NCBI GenBank assembly: GCA_018710785.1
Contig: DVJD01000093.1
Coordinates: 1-64,000 of the forward strand
Direction: 5' to 3'
From: Candidatus Fimimorpha excrementavium
Lineage (GTDB): Bacteria; Bacillota; Clostridia; Lachnospirales; Lachnospiraceae
DNA: 64,000 nucleotides
Part shown: positions 34,781 to 44,187 of the stretch, piece after piece
How the letters are laid out: the number at the start of each line of letters is the position of its first letter
Numbering within the stretch: position 1 is the first letter of the stretch
The notes under the pieces: generated by a model
What the model was told of the DNA's origin: nothing
Database searches by the model: none
What the model saw: only the letters and a program-made list of their open reading frames with translations
Made by a program: the position numbers and the translations under genes

Positions 34781-35776
34781 TTACCACAATCCCATATCAG
34801 TCACTTTTCTCGTTATCCTGTTGGCCGTGACCACCAGGAAGAGATTGATGACAGAATTAAACAGCCCCACGGCCGCCGAATAACTCCAGTTGGCTTCCAG
34901 AAGACCCTTTCTGTATACATAGGTGGAAATGACATCCGCCGTCTCATAGATACCCGGATTGTACAAAAGAATGATCTTTTCGTAACCGACACTCATGACC
35001 TGCCCGATCCTCATGATAAACATCATGATAATCGTCATCATAATGGATGGGATCGTCACATGGATCGTCTGCTGCCACCGGTTGGCCCCGTCGATTCTGG
35101 CCGCCTCGTACAATTCCTGATCCACGCCGGACAGAGCCGATATGTAAATGATGGCGCTCCACCCGATGGTCTGCCACAGACCGGACAGCACATAGATGGG
35201 GACAAAATAATCCTTATTGGACAAAAGCGACAGACTCCCGTCCACAAGCCCCAGGCTGCTTAACATCTGTGTGATGAAGCCGTTATAATCCACAAACAGA
35301 CGCACCATACTGCAGATTACCACCATGGATATAAAGTGGGGCAGATACATTAATGTCTGTAAAAATCCCTTGAATTTCTTAAAACGAACCTCATTTAATA
35401 AAAGGGCCAGAATAATGGGCGCGGGAAATGTGACGCAGAGATTGGTAATACTGATCACCAGCGTATTTTTAATCAAGCGCCCAAAATATACGGAATCGAA
35501 GAAACTGATAAAATGCTCCATTCCGAAACTGTCCGCCCATGGGCTTCCCAGGATTCCTTTATACGGAGTGAAATCTTTAAATGCAATGATAATCCCATAC
35601 ATGGGAAAATAGCAGAATACAATATAATAAATCAACACGGGAAGAAACAATAGGTACGCCGCACGGTTGCGGACCAGATCCCGCCGCAGTCTGGCAAAAT
35701 ACGATTTTTGTCCCATCCCATCCCTTTTCATGGGCATGGCGGCTTTGTCCATCCCTTTCTTTATTTTTTTACTCAA
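34781..35776 (-). CDS. CUT1 sugar ABC transporter permease, LplB-like
   Basis: A permease with six helices (FLPVLIYYIVFCYFPMYGII is helix 1) and the EAA loop LYEAARIDGANRWQQTIHVTIP near residue 235. A TTG at 35776 has the best ribosome site (ATGGAGG, eight bases away) and gives 331 residues; upstream ATG codons up to 35827 are alternatives. It forms the channel with the following LplC-like protein, and the lipoprotein encoded upstream supplies substrate. Confidence 0.88.
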   Translation of the reverse strand: MSKKIKKGMDKAAMPMKRDGMGQKSYFARLRRDLVRNRAAYLLFLPVLIYYIVFCYFPMYGIIIAFKDFTPYKGILGSPWADSFGMEHFISFFDSVYFGRLIKNTLVISITNLCVTFPAPIILALLLNEVRFKKFKGFLQTLMYLPHFISMVVICSMVRLFVDYNGFITQMLSSLGLVDGSLSLLSNKDYFVPIYVLSGLWQTIGWSAIIYISALSGVDQELYEAARIDGANRWQQTIHVTIPSIMMTIIMMFIMRIGQVMSVGYEKIILLYNPGIYETADVISTYVYRKGLLEANWSYSAAVGLFNSVINLFLVVTANRITRKVTDMGLW

Positions 35777-35933
35777 TAGCCTATCCTCCATTTCTGCCGC
35801 TGGCGCCATATCCCAGGTTCCCATCACCTGATATATCCTCTTATATCGAACATGGCTCTGGCCTGTTCCAGCGGCCTATTCGCAGTATCCTCTGACCCTC
35901 TCCGCAGCCGACCCTCCGGCGCAAAAGAAAAAC

Positions 35934-35989
35934 GGACGTCTCAAAGACCGTTCGATTTCCATGTTTCCTGCCGGATCCTTGAGACATCC
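35934..35989 (-). terminator. Intra-operon hairpin after the solute-binding protein gene
   Basis: GGACGTCTCAA (35934-35944) pairs with TTGAGACATCC (35979-35989) with one imperfect pair. The minus-strand 3' side runs into CGTTTTTC. It lies 11 bases after the lipoprotein stop and before the permeases, so it probably lowers downstream expression without stopping it. Confidence 0.6.
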
Positions 35990-35999
35990 TCTTTCTTTC

Positions 36000-37673
36000 C
36001 TATCTGGAATTATATTCGTCCACCGCGTTCTGAATAATCTCGCGCAGACGCTCGATTCCCATGGAATTTAAGGTATTCAAATACGCGTCAAAATTGTCCA
36101 GGGACTCTTCTCCACGGATAAACTTGATAATCATCTCATCCCTGTATGTCTGCAGTTCACTCGTCAGACTTGCGTATTCGCCAGAATCATCCGCATTGAT
36201 TGTGATGGCCGGTAGCTTATAATCTTTCGCGGTATGATCACTCCATCTTTCCAGCGCTTCTTTCTGCTCATCTTCTTTATAATACTGAAGAAGGTAGTCT
36301 TTATCCTGGACAAATGGGCCGTTTCCCACTGCAAGCTGATATTCTGACAGCGCCTGATTTGCCGTCAGGCCATCCGGATTATTTAACACCAAATCCGTAT
36401 AGACCGGCTTTCCGTCCTGCATTTCATAGCTCTCCCCCTCAATCCCGAAGTTATACAGCATATGGCCTTCTTCCGTATATCCATAATTGAAAAACTGTGC
36501 CACTTTCTCCGGATTTTCACAGGATGTCGTGATCGAAGCTACACTGCCCACCACATCATTGTTGTAATGACCATACATTGGCGTATCCCCGCGTTTTGCC
36601 ACCAGATTCTTCGTACCCGCCAGGGAATAATCCTCCACATCCTTATTTGTCGTCAGCCAGGTTCCAAGGATACTTCCGCAGGCTCCGGCGGATGCCCCCG
36701 CTTTTCCGGTCAGCATATTGGCCGTAATGGTTTCCTGATCCACGGTGGCAAAATTGGGATCCAGAAGTCCCTCTTCATATAATTTCCGAAACCATGCCAA
36801 AACCTCTTTAAATTCCTGTCTGGCATATCCGATCTCTACTTTCCCATTATCCACATAGGTATCCATCGTCACCAGTCCAAACGGCGAAGTTACAATCCCA
36901 TTATTGAGCAGTGCGCCTATGGTAGATGTACTGACACAGAATGGAATCTCCACCCCCTTCTCCTCTTTAAACGCCTTTAACATGTTATAAAATTCGTCTG
37001 CAGTCTCCGGCAGTTCCAATCCCAGCTCCTCGCACCAGTCATCCCGCACGATCAATCCCTGTCCGCTCTTTAACAGCTCATCACCCAGAATAAAAGCGAA
37101 TCCATAGATGTCCCCTTCCGGCGTTTTCACCTGTTTTAATATCTCTGGATTTTCACTGATGGCTTTCCAGTAATCCGGCGCGTTTTCTTTCACAAACTCT
37201 TCACTCATGGGAAAGATCAGGCCGTCCTGGATCGCTTTCGCTTCTCCGCCTGTATAATTGGATTTGAAGTTATAACTGATGGCATCCGGCAGTTCCCCCG
37301 ATGCCAGGAGCAGATTCATGGCCTGTTTGTTTTCCACATGAACCATCTCCATATCAAAACCCGTTTCTTTTTCCAATTCCTTTCCAAGGGGCAGTTCATC
37401 AAAAGAATCGTACCGATCGCTCCAGGAAGATGACAGAGTCATGCCGAATGTGAATTTGCCCGCATCTGCCACCGGATATGTAATGGAACCGGTTGTTTCC
37501 CCTTCCCCCTGACTGTCATTTTGGCCTCCGGCCTCTGTCTGTCCGCCATCACCTGCCGGATTGGCCTCGGTTGTATTCGCATCATTTCCGCACCCCGCCA
37601 ACATGGATGCCGCCAACGCTCCCGCCATCATCAGTGCGGTGCCCTTTTTCTTCCATGATCTGCGCTTTCTCAT
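36000..37673 (-). CDS. Extracellular solute-binding lipoprotein, LplA-like
   Basis: A 557-residue CUT1 solute-binding protein. The signal peptide ends in a lipobox (MLAGCGN, cysteine at residue 28). A Gly/Gln/Glu-rich linker follows to about residue 65, then a two-lobed type 1 binding domain. The length of about 530 mature residues is that of LplA/YtcQ proteins, which bind larger oligosaccharides. AGGAGG four bases upstream fixes 37673. It is first in the operon with the LplB/LplC permeases and downstream of the membrane AraC regulator. Confidence 0.92.
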   Translation of the reverse strand: MRKRRSWKKKGTALMMAGALAASMLAGCGNDANTTEANPAGDGGQTEAGGQNDSQGEGETTGSITYPVADAGKFTFGMTLSSSWSDRYDSFDELPLGKELEKETGFDMEMVHVENKQAMNLLLASGELPDAISYNFKSNYTGGEAKAIQDGLIFPMSEEFVKENAPDYWKAISENPEILKQVKTPEGDIYGFAFILGDELLKSGQGLIVRDDWCEELGLELPETADEFYNMLKAFKEEKGVEIPFCVSTSTIGALLNNGIVTSPFGLVTMDTYVDNGKVEIGYARQEFKEVLAWFRKLYEEGLLDPNFATVDQETITANMLTGKAGASAGACGSILGTWLTTNKDVEDYSLAGTKNLVAKRGDTPMYGHYNNDVVGSVASITTSCENPEKVAQFFNYGYTEEGHMLYNFGIEGESYEMQDGKPVYTDLVLNNPDGLTANQALSEYQLAVGNGPFVQDKDYLLQYYKEDEQKEALERWSDHTAKDYKLPAITINADDSGEYASLTSELQTYRDEMIIKFIRGEESLDNFDAYLNTLNSMGIERLREIIQNAVDEYNSR

Positions 37674-37813
37674 GGTTCCTCCTTTTCCGCCGCATTTTTC
37701 CTGCGGCCTGTTTTTTCTGTTCTTTGCACCCAGCCGATCTGCCACATCCCATGGTTGGTCTGAATGCTGATTTTCTCCACTTTTCACGGTCCAACCCGCG
37801 CCTTCTCATACTG

Positions 37814-37871
37814 AAAAACCGGGCTTGTCTCTCCGTGGTCAAGCTGATGGCATAAGTATAGTCCCGGTTTT
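37814..37871 (-). promoter_or_regulatory. Leader hairpin upstream of the LplA-like gene
   Basis: AAAACCGGG (37815-37823) pairs with CCCGGTTTT (37863-37871), and on the minus strand the stem is followed by UUUUU. A TATACT -10-like box lies within the loop side, with no good -35, as expected for an AraC-activated promoter. It could be an attenuator or simply overlap the promoter. Confidence 0.4.
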
Positions 37872-37897
37872 CTATGTTTTATAGTGACAGAAAGCAA

Positions 37898-37953
37898 AAA
37901 AAGCGGACAGAATGTATTCTGTCAACTGACTTTTTCCATTCTGTCCGCTTTTT
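37898..37953 (-). terminator. Terminator at the end of the AraC sensor gene
   Basis: AAAAGCGGACAGAATG pairs with CATTCTGTCCGCTTTT over 16-17 bp with a 22-base loop. U-rich sequence follows on the minus strand. The upstream arm reaches the stop codon of the regulator gene. It separates the regulator transcript from the LplA operon. Confidence 0.8.
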
Positions 37954-40228
37954 ATCTGTTTTTGTATTCTTTTGCGGTCACTCCCGTCGCTTTCTGGAAA
38001 TTGCGCCGAAATGTCCTTGTATTGGCAAAACCGGTTTCCTCTGCAATTTCGTCCACCGTCTTTCCCGTTGTCTTCAAAAGGCGTTTTGCCTGTTCTATCC
38101 GAAGATCATTGATATACTGAAGAAGGCCGACTCCTGTCTGATCCCGAAAAATTTTCGACATATATCTGGGAGTAATTCCCATCTCGTCTGCTATGGAAGA
38201 GATATTTACATTGTAATCATTATAATGTTCCCTGACATATTTTTTTATGCGCTCCGACAGCATCACACTATCCTGACTGTCCTGGTCAACTGCCCGGCAG
38301 ATCAGCCGCAGAAAATGATAGAAACTATCCTTTAAGGTACTCATGGATTCGGCCCGCCGTATCTTCACCAGTACGTCTTCCACTTCCTGTCTGCGTATCG
38401 CCTCATCCTGCACCATGTTTCTTGACATCATCAAAAGATTGTTGACAATGGACAGTACATAAAACAGCATTGCCAAAAAAGAGTTCCCCGATGTTTCCAA
38501 CTCTTCAAAAAGCTGCTCACTGACCGCCTTGCCCGCTCCAAAATCCGCCTCTGCCGCGGCCGCCTCAAGCCGCTTGCTGTAAAAATTCAGCCGGTCCAGG
38601 GAAGCAACATCAATTTTATTGATCTGCTCCGCTTCCATGACGCCTTCCGGACAGGTATAATACCGCTGTTCATTGACTTCCTGCAGATTTGCATAAACCG
38701 TCTCCACTTCCGAAAACGAAGAAAAGCAGTCTCCAATGGTGATGGGCAGATCCAATTCCAGCCGACTTTGGAAAAATTCATTGATCCATACCATCTTTTC
38801 CCGGCATTCTTTCTTCCATTCCGCTTCGTCCTGATCTGGCGGCAGCAGAAACAGATAAACCAATATCTTATCATCAATGGTTTTGATGTACGAATATTCC
38901 TTCCCAAACGTATCTGTAATCACATTCTGCACCAGAAAAACCAGCATATCATAATCAATGGGAAGCGCTTCGTTTTCTTTTTCCTCCACAGCCAGCTTTA
39001 TCGTCGCAAACGAAAAATATCCTCCTTCTCTGTCCTTCCCCAGCAGTTCTTCGTCCGTCAGTTTTCTAAAAAATCCCGTCCTCCCCTTGATGACCGATAA
39101 CAGTCCCAGCTCCCTATCATACTCCCGGCGCGCCTCCATCGTCTCCTGCATAAACTGATTCTCGCTGAATAATTTCTTCAGATTTTTTTCTAGTGCCGCA
39201 AATTCATCCGTATCCATCTCCTCTCTCTCCGGCAAAATATCCATCAGGGCACGGACGGGTCTGTAATTCCGTCTTTCCATAAGCACCACGGCGATCACAC
39301 CAATGACGGCACCCAAAAAGACAATCATAAAATTCCAATTGCGATTCCGCACCATTTCTTCCATATATGTCGCTTCGGGCGTACATACCACATAACTCCA
39401 GTCTGCAAGATTCGACTTCAGGCAGGCTCCCACATAATATTCCCCGTCAATCTCTGTCTCAAAATGATTCTGGTCTCCCGTCCACTCAAGTTTTCGCCCC
39501 ATATTTCGCTTCATACCATACTGCGCCACAACGTTCTGATCTCCATCCAGGATTAGTATGGTATTCTCCCTGTTTACTTCACTGTCCATCAGTTTTTCAA
39601 TAAATTCTGTGGGAGTGGATATGAAAATCCACCCTGCATTCTGCGAATCGGAATACAGTATGGGAGCCACGTATACCAGGCACTCTTCCCCATAATTAAT
39701 GTAACTCATATAGCGGGAAATGACGATCTCATTTCCATCCTCACGGATCATCTCCTGTTTCCATTCGTCCAGGGAAAGTTCCATTTTACCCTGCGCCAAA
39801 AGACTGTCATATACATTTTTTACGGTATTGGCAGTCTTTGAACCCAGGATATACCCTCTTTCCGGAATATAAATCATGACTTCAATGGCTGGATTTGCCT
39901 TCCTGGACAGGGAAAGTTCCTGATAACAATTTCTGACACGCTTTAAAAATTCTTCGTCACTTTTCCCATTCAGCGCATAACTGCTGAACTCTTTATTGAG
40001 CTGATACTGCCTCGCCACACTCTTCATATCTTCCAATTTTATATCAATATTATACTGGATATTCTTCAGCATAAATTCGTTTACCTGTTCGATCTTTTTC
40101 TCAATCAGGTTCTTATTGACAAAAAAATTGATGACTGCGCTGATCAAAGGAATCATCAGCACCACGCATCCCACCAGAATCCATCTCATCAGTGTTTTAT
40201 TTTGAACGTCTCTTATCTTTTTAAACAT
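37952..40228 (-). CDS. Membrane-anchored AraC-family sensor-regulator
   Basis: A 758-residue one-protein sensor. Two membrane helices (about residues 13-35 and 275-300) flank an extracellular Cache-like domain (IPERGYILGS; DGEYYVGACLKSN). A cytoplasmic linker with YesN-like sequence follows, then a C-terminal AraC domain (ISSIADEMGITPRYMSKIF; VDEIAEETGFANTRTFRRNF). Such proteins sense extracellular oligosaccharides and activate a neighbouring operon, here most likely the LplA-like importer. The ATG at 40228 has GATGGG upstream; 40252 is possible. It follows the GH105 gene by about 50 bases. Confidence 0.9.
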   Translation of the reverse strand: MFKKIRDVQNKTLMRWILVGCVVLMIPLISAVINFFVNKNLIEKKIEQVNEFMLKNIQYNIDIKLEDMKSVARQYQLNKEFSSYALNGKSDEEFLKRVRNCYQELSLSRKANPAIEVMIYIPERGYILGSKTANTVKNVYDSLLAQGKMELSLDEWKQEMIREDGNEIVISRYMSYINYGEECLVYVAPILYSDSQNAGWIFISTPTEFIEKLMDSEVNRENTILILDGDQNVVAQYGMKRNMGRKLEWTGDQNHFETEIDGEYYVGACLKSNLADWSYVVCTPEATYMEEMVRNRNWNFMIVFLGAVIGVIAVVLMERRNYRPVRALMDILPEREEMDTDEFAALEKNLKKLFSENQFMQETMEARREYDRELGLLSVIKGRTGFFRKLTDEELLGKDREGGYFSFATIKLAVEEKENEALPIDYDMLVFLVQNVITDTFGKEYSYIKTIDDKILVYLFLLPPDQDEAEWKKECREKMVWINEFFQSRLELDLPITIGDCFSSFSEVETVYANLQEVNEQRYYTCPEGVMEAEQINKIDVASLDRLNFYSKRLEAAAAEADFGAGKAVSEQLFEELETSGNSFLAMLFYVLSIVNNLLMMSRNMVQDEAIRRQEVEDVLVKIRRAESMSTLKDSFYHFLRLICRAVDQDSQDSVMLSERIKKYVREHYNDYNVNISSIADEMGITPRYMSKIFRDQTGVGLLQYINDLRIEQAKRLLKTTGKTVDEIAEETGFANTRTFRRNFQKATGVTAKEYKNR

Positions 40229-40280
40229 GTATTGACCATCCCATCGTTTCATCGTTTGAAAACACCGAGTCAATTTCCAT

Positions 40281-41444
40281 TCAGGCGAATCGCTCTGCAT
40301 ATGCCAAAAGAAATGGCCCTATCCCTTTTGCGTCATTTTCCACGACGGGCTCACTGATATAATACCCATACGTCCCGTCTCTGCGCGTGCCTGTCCCTCC
40401 AAGCCCCGCCACCAGACAGATACCTCCCAGGTTCATCTTTCCGCCTTTCCAATACAATCTTGTCCTGCAGATTCCGTCAAAGGCTGCCTGTCCAAAATAC
40501 CGGTATGGGGTCGGCAGGTAATTTCGTCTGGCCCCTTTCATCAGCGCACAGGCAAGCATGGCGCTCCCGCTGGTCTCCAGATAATTGCCTGCCCGATTCC
40601 CCTGATCCATCACCTGATACCACATACCGCTCTTCCTATCCTGAAATCCAATGACGGCGTCCATCAATGCCCGAAACAAAAGATTCAGCTTCTTTTTCTC
40701 CTCCACCAAGTCCGTCGGCATCACCTCCAGCGTATCCACACAGGCCATTGCCAGCCATCCAATGGAGCGCAGCCAGAAGTTTCTGGAACATCCGGTCTTT
40801 TTATCCGCCCAAAACGCGGTCTTTGACTCGTCATATCCATGATAATACAAACCGGTAATAATATCATTCATATTTTGTTCAACATTTTGAAATTGCCGCA
40901 GACTGTCCCTGCAGTAATCCCACCTCCCCCGCTCTGCGCCATAGCGCATATAAAAGGGCTGCGCCATATAAAGGCCGTCCAGCCAGACCTGATGGGGATA
41001 TATCTTTTTATGCCAGAAGTTTCCAGAATCTGTCCGGGGCTGTTCCTTTAGCTGCTCCATCAGAAGTCCCACGGCCTTTTCATATTTCGCTTTCCCCGTC
41101 AGCCGGTACAGATCCATCAGCACGCGTCCGCCGCAGATAGAATCGAGATTGTAATCTTCCTTCCGATAGGAATGAATCCCTCCTTCCGGCGTGACGTATG
41201 CGTCCATAAACGCGTCGGCAAACGTCAGATAGGCTTTCGTTCCTTCTTTTTCATACAGGCGCAAAAGCGCCGTCAGAAACAGCGCGCTGACGTAACTCCA
41301 ATTGTACCCCGCCTCCTTCTTCTCCCCCTCCCGGTCCCAGATGGGACGAAGGGGGGTGCTCTCCTTCACCAGCCGTTCCAGATACCTTTCGATTTTCTCA
41401 TCCAGCTCTGCCTGTCTCTTCCGCTTTGCAGGATCCTTCTCCAT
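40281..41444 (-). CDS. GH105 unsaturated glucuronyl/rhamnogalacturonyl hydrolase
   Basis: A 387-residue cytoplasmic (alpha/alpha)6 enzyme. YNWSYVSALFLTALLRLYE, HQVWLDGLYMAQPF (catalytic aspartate), GLYYHGYDESKTAFWAD, WLRSIGWLAMACVD and GNYLETSGSAMLACAL give the full family pattern. It resembles the second GH105 in the window only moderately, so the pair probably differ in leaving-sugar preference. GAGGAGG eight bases upstream fixes the start. The gene follows GH28 by 29 bases. Confidence 0.92.
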   Translation of the reverse strand: MEKDPAKRKRQAELDEKIERYLERLVKESTPLRPIWDREGEKKEAGYNWSYVSALFLTALLRLYEKEGTKAYLTFADAFMDAYVTPEGGIHSYRKEDYNLDSICGGRVLMDLYRLTGKAKYEKAVGLLMEQLKEQPRTDSGNFWHKKIYPHQVWLDGLYMAQPFYMRYGAERGRWDYCRDSLRQFQNVEQNMNDIITGLYYHGYDESKTAFWADKKTGCSRNFWLRSIGWLAMACVDTLEVMPTDLVEEKKKLNLLFRALMDAVIGFQDRKSGMWYQVMDQGNRAGNYLETSGSAMLACALMKGARRNYLPTPYRYFGQAAFDGICRTRLYWKGGKMNLGGICLVAGLGGTGTRRDGTYGYYISEPVVENDAKGIGPFLLAYAERFA

Positions 41445-41473
41445 GACACCATCCTCCTCTTAATTGCTTCCGT

Positions 41474-43831
41474 CTATCTTGTGATGATCTCATCCACGCC
41501 TTCCCATTCCAGTTCCTTCTCTGCCCCTTCCAGATGCACATCGCTTAACACCAGCCGCTCCACATTCTTTACAAAGATTCCCTGGCGGCAGGTGGGTCTG
41601 CACTCCCGCATCATAGCGGCGATCCCTTCCTTCGCATGGGGCGCATAGGAAATCCGCACGTGATTCATCACCACTTCTTCCACTTTCTGCTCCGGGAGGC
41701 CATAGACGCACACCCCCGTATGGTGGGCATTGCGGCATACGATATCGGAAAAGGTCAGCCGTTTGATCTTCGGCGTCCTCTCATCCACCGCAAGCGCCTG
41801 CTGGCTGGCCACATAATCCGACTTCCCATCGGGATCGCAGTAGTAAAAACAATTGACGACAAACGGCGATTTTACCTGATCCATCCGGATGGTGTCAAAA
41901 GAGATCCCATCCACCACCGAATCCTTTCCTCTGCCCCTTCGGGTCTTAATCCGAAGCCCCCGGTCGGTGTCCTGAAACAGGCATTTTGTCACCGTCACAT
42001 TGCGCACGCCGCCTGCGATCTCACTGCCTATGGTGACGGCCCCGTGCCCCTTTTCCATCAGGCACTGGCGGATGGAGATGTTTTGGGAAGGCGTCTTATA
42101 CTTCTTCCCCATATAGATTTTTCCGGATTTGATGGCAATACAGTCGTCTCCCACGCTGAAATGCACGCCGACGATCTCCACATCCCTGCAGGATTCCGGA
42201 TCAATGCCGTCCGTATTATGGGAACGGTCCGGACTGTTTAGCGCAATGCCGTATACCCGGATGGATTCGCTGAAATAGGGATGCAGATTCCAGCAGGGAG
42301 AATTCTGCACCCGGATTCCCTGCACGGTTATGTTTCTGCAGTGGCTGAAAAACATCATCTTCGGGCGGTAGGGCGGATAGGAGTTGATTCCATTGACCCA
42401 CCATCTGTCGAAGTCTCCTCCCCCGTCGATGGTCCCTTCCCCGCAGATGACCACATTTTCCACATGGATGCCGTTTAGGATGCTTGCCATACTGGGCAGG
42501 GGGTTCCCCTCCCAGGTTCCCAGGATGTATTCCTCCGTTCCATCAGAACTCTCCGTCCTGCCCGGCAGGATGGGAAAATCTTCCCGCTCCTGAAAGCCCT
42601 GCAAAACGGCCCCTTTTCCGATCTCCAAAACCAGATCGCTCTTTAAAAACAGGTTGCGGATGCGATACGTGCCTGCCGGTATGTATACCCGGCTGTGCCT
42701 GGGGCAGCACAAAATCGCCGTCTGGATGGCCGCCGTATCGTCGGCCATGCCGTCTCCCTTTGCCCCGAATCTGCGGACGTTCAGCGTCACATATTCATAT
42801 GGTGTCTCCGTCTCCAAAGCGATTGCCGTCCCGTCTTTTCTCCTGACTTCAATCCGCTGCACACACTTTGGACAAAGGCCGTTCAGAATCGTCACCATGC
42901 GGCTGTCCCTTTTTGCAAACACGCCGTTGACCCAGATCTCGTATTCCTCTGTATGATAGATATCTTCCCCCGGAAGCTCTAAGACGAGACTTCTGGCTGT
43001 CTTATGAAGGATCGTCAGCCCCTTGCCATCCCGTTCATCACCGACCTTCTGCCCGTCATCCATCCGTTCATCCAGGCTTCCCTGCCCGGCTCCGTCTGTC
43101 CGGCTGCTGTCCCATGGGCCGCCGCCCTGGATCCGGGCCTGCGGCACTCCTCTTGTTTCCACTTCCGCCCCCCACAGCGCCGTGATCTGTCCCCAGATTC
43201 CATCGGCGATATCTCGAAGCGGCTCCGCATAAGGAGCAGCCGTTTCTTTGAAAAGCCGTCTTGCCTCCATCCCATAGACCGTACCGGGCAAGATCTCCAG
43301 GCGGCATGCCTTTAAAAGGGCCAGCGCGGCCAACGCTCTGTCCGTTTTTTCCTCCGGTCCAGATGTTTCTTCTCCCTCCTGTCCTTCCCTGTCCAGCATT
43401 TCCCCTCTCTCTTCCAGATAATTTTGGAAATACCCTTCCAGCCTGTCCCGCAGAAGATCCGCCAGCGCACGGTAATGCTCATAAATCGCTTCTGACATCT
43501 GTTCCAGCGTATTGGCCAGCGCCAGCAGCGCAAAACCGCGATCCAGTTCCTGACACGCGGCCCATGTCTTTACAATCGAATGATAGTTTGCTTTTTTTCC
43601 ATAATACGTATCCGCCATGGCTATAAGTGGCAGCGCAAAAAGCGGATTCTCTGCCTCCGCTTCTTTGATAAGGGCGTGGACTGCTTCCTCTCCCCAGAGA
43701 TTGGAAACAGCCGCTGCAGATATCCGCTTTCTTAACTGAATCGCTTTCTTCTCTTCTTTTGCGGCCTTTTCATAAGTAAGGCTCCAGGCGGCCGCCCTGG
43801 ATGCCAGAGTTTCCTTTTTGTCCGTACTCAT
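41474..43831 (-). CDS. GH28 polygalacturonase with long N-terminal extension
   Basis: A 785-residue protein without signal peptide. Residues 1-250 are helical and charged with no recognised domain. Residues about 270-350 look like the fibronectin-type module that precedes exo-polygalacturonases (YEIWVNGVFAKRDSRMV). The GH28 beta-helix occupies about 355-785: LNVRRFGAKGDGMADDTAAI, SHNTDGIDPESC, VGDDCIAIKSG, GHGAVTIGSE and RIKTRRGRG are all present. Complete catalytic residues argue for an active exo-galacturonase. AGGAG five bases upstream fixes 43831. Confidence 0.9.
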   Translation of the reverse strand: MSTDKKETLASRAAAWSLTYEKAAKEEKKAIQLRKRISAAAVSNLWGEEAVHALIKEAEAENPLFALPLIAMADTYYGKKANYHSIVKTWAACQELDRGFALLALANTLEQMSEAIYEHYRALADLLRDRLEGYFQNYLEERGEMLDREGQEGEETSGPEEKTDRALAALALLKACRLEILPGTVYGMEARRLFKETAAPYAEPLRDIADGIWGQITALWGAEVETRGVPQARIQGGGPWDSSRTDGAGQGSLDERMDDGQKVGDERDGKGLTILHKTARSLVLELPGEDIYHTEEYEIWVNGVFAKRDSRMVTILNGLCPKCVQRIEVRRKDGTAIALETETPYEYVTLNVRRFGAKGDGMADDTAAIQTAILCCPRHSRVYIPAGTYRIRNLFLKSDLVLEIGKGAVLQGFQEREDFPILPGRTESSDGTEEYILGTWEGNPLPSMASILNGIHVENVVICGEGTIDGGGDFDRWWVNGINSYPPYRPKMMFFSHCRNITVQGIRVQNSPCWNLHPYFSESIRVYGIALNSPDRSHNTDGIDPESCRDVEIVGVHFSVGDDCIAIKSGKIYMGKKYKTPSQNISIRQCLMEKGHGAVTIGSEIAGGVRNVTVTKCLFQDTDRGLRIKTRRGRGKDSVVDGISFDTIRMDQVKSPFVVNCFYYCDPDGKSDYVASQQALAVDERTPKIKRLTFSDIVCRNAHHTGVCVYGLPEQKVEEVVMNHVRISYAPHAKEGIAAMMRECRPTCRQGIFVKNVERLVLSDVHLEGAEKELEWEGVDEIITR

Positions 43832-44187
43832 TTTTTCTCCTATCTGCCCGCCGGGCTGCGGTAACACGTTTTTGCATCTGCGCCAGATGCCTCCAGGCGA
43901 TAACATGCAACCGTTCCGTCCGCGCCATTCGCAAAACCGCACTGCGTGCTTATGGTGGCTCACGCCACTGTTTTACTCATGAACAGGCGCTTCTCATAGG
44001 CCCGCCCGATCGAACAATCTTACAAGCATGAGTTTCTCTCTCGAACAGTCCCATGGCTGAACGGTTACAGGAAAATGCCGCATACCCGCAGGCTTTTTCT
44101 TTCAGTATATAATGTATCATTGTAAAAGAAAATGGAGAAAACTGGTAGGGACAAAAAGGAAAGGGAGGGGACAAAAAGGAAACCCTC
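43832..44187. other. Intergenic region between GH30 and GH28 genes
   Basis: No gene is seen. The 15-base sequence GGGACAAAAAGGAAA occurs twice, at 44148-44162 and 44168-44182, immediately after the GH30 stop. TATACT near 44115 on the minus strand, with weak upstream match, could be a -10 for a separate GH28-GH105 transcript. Confidence 0.4.
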
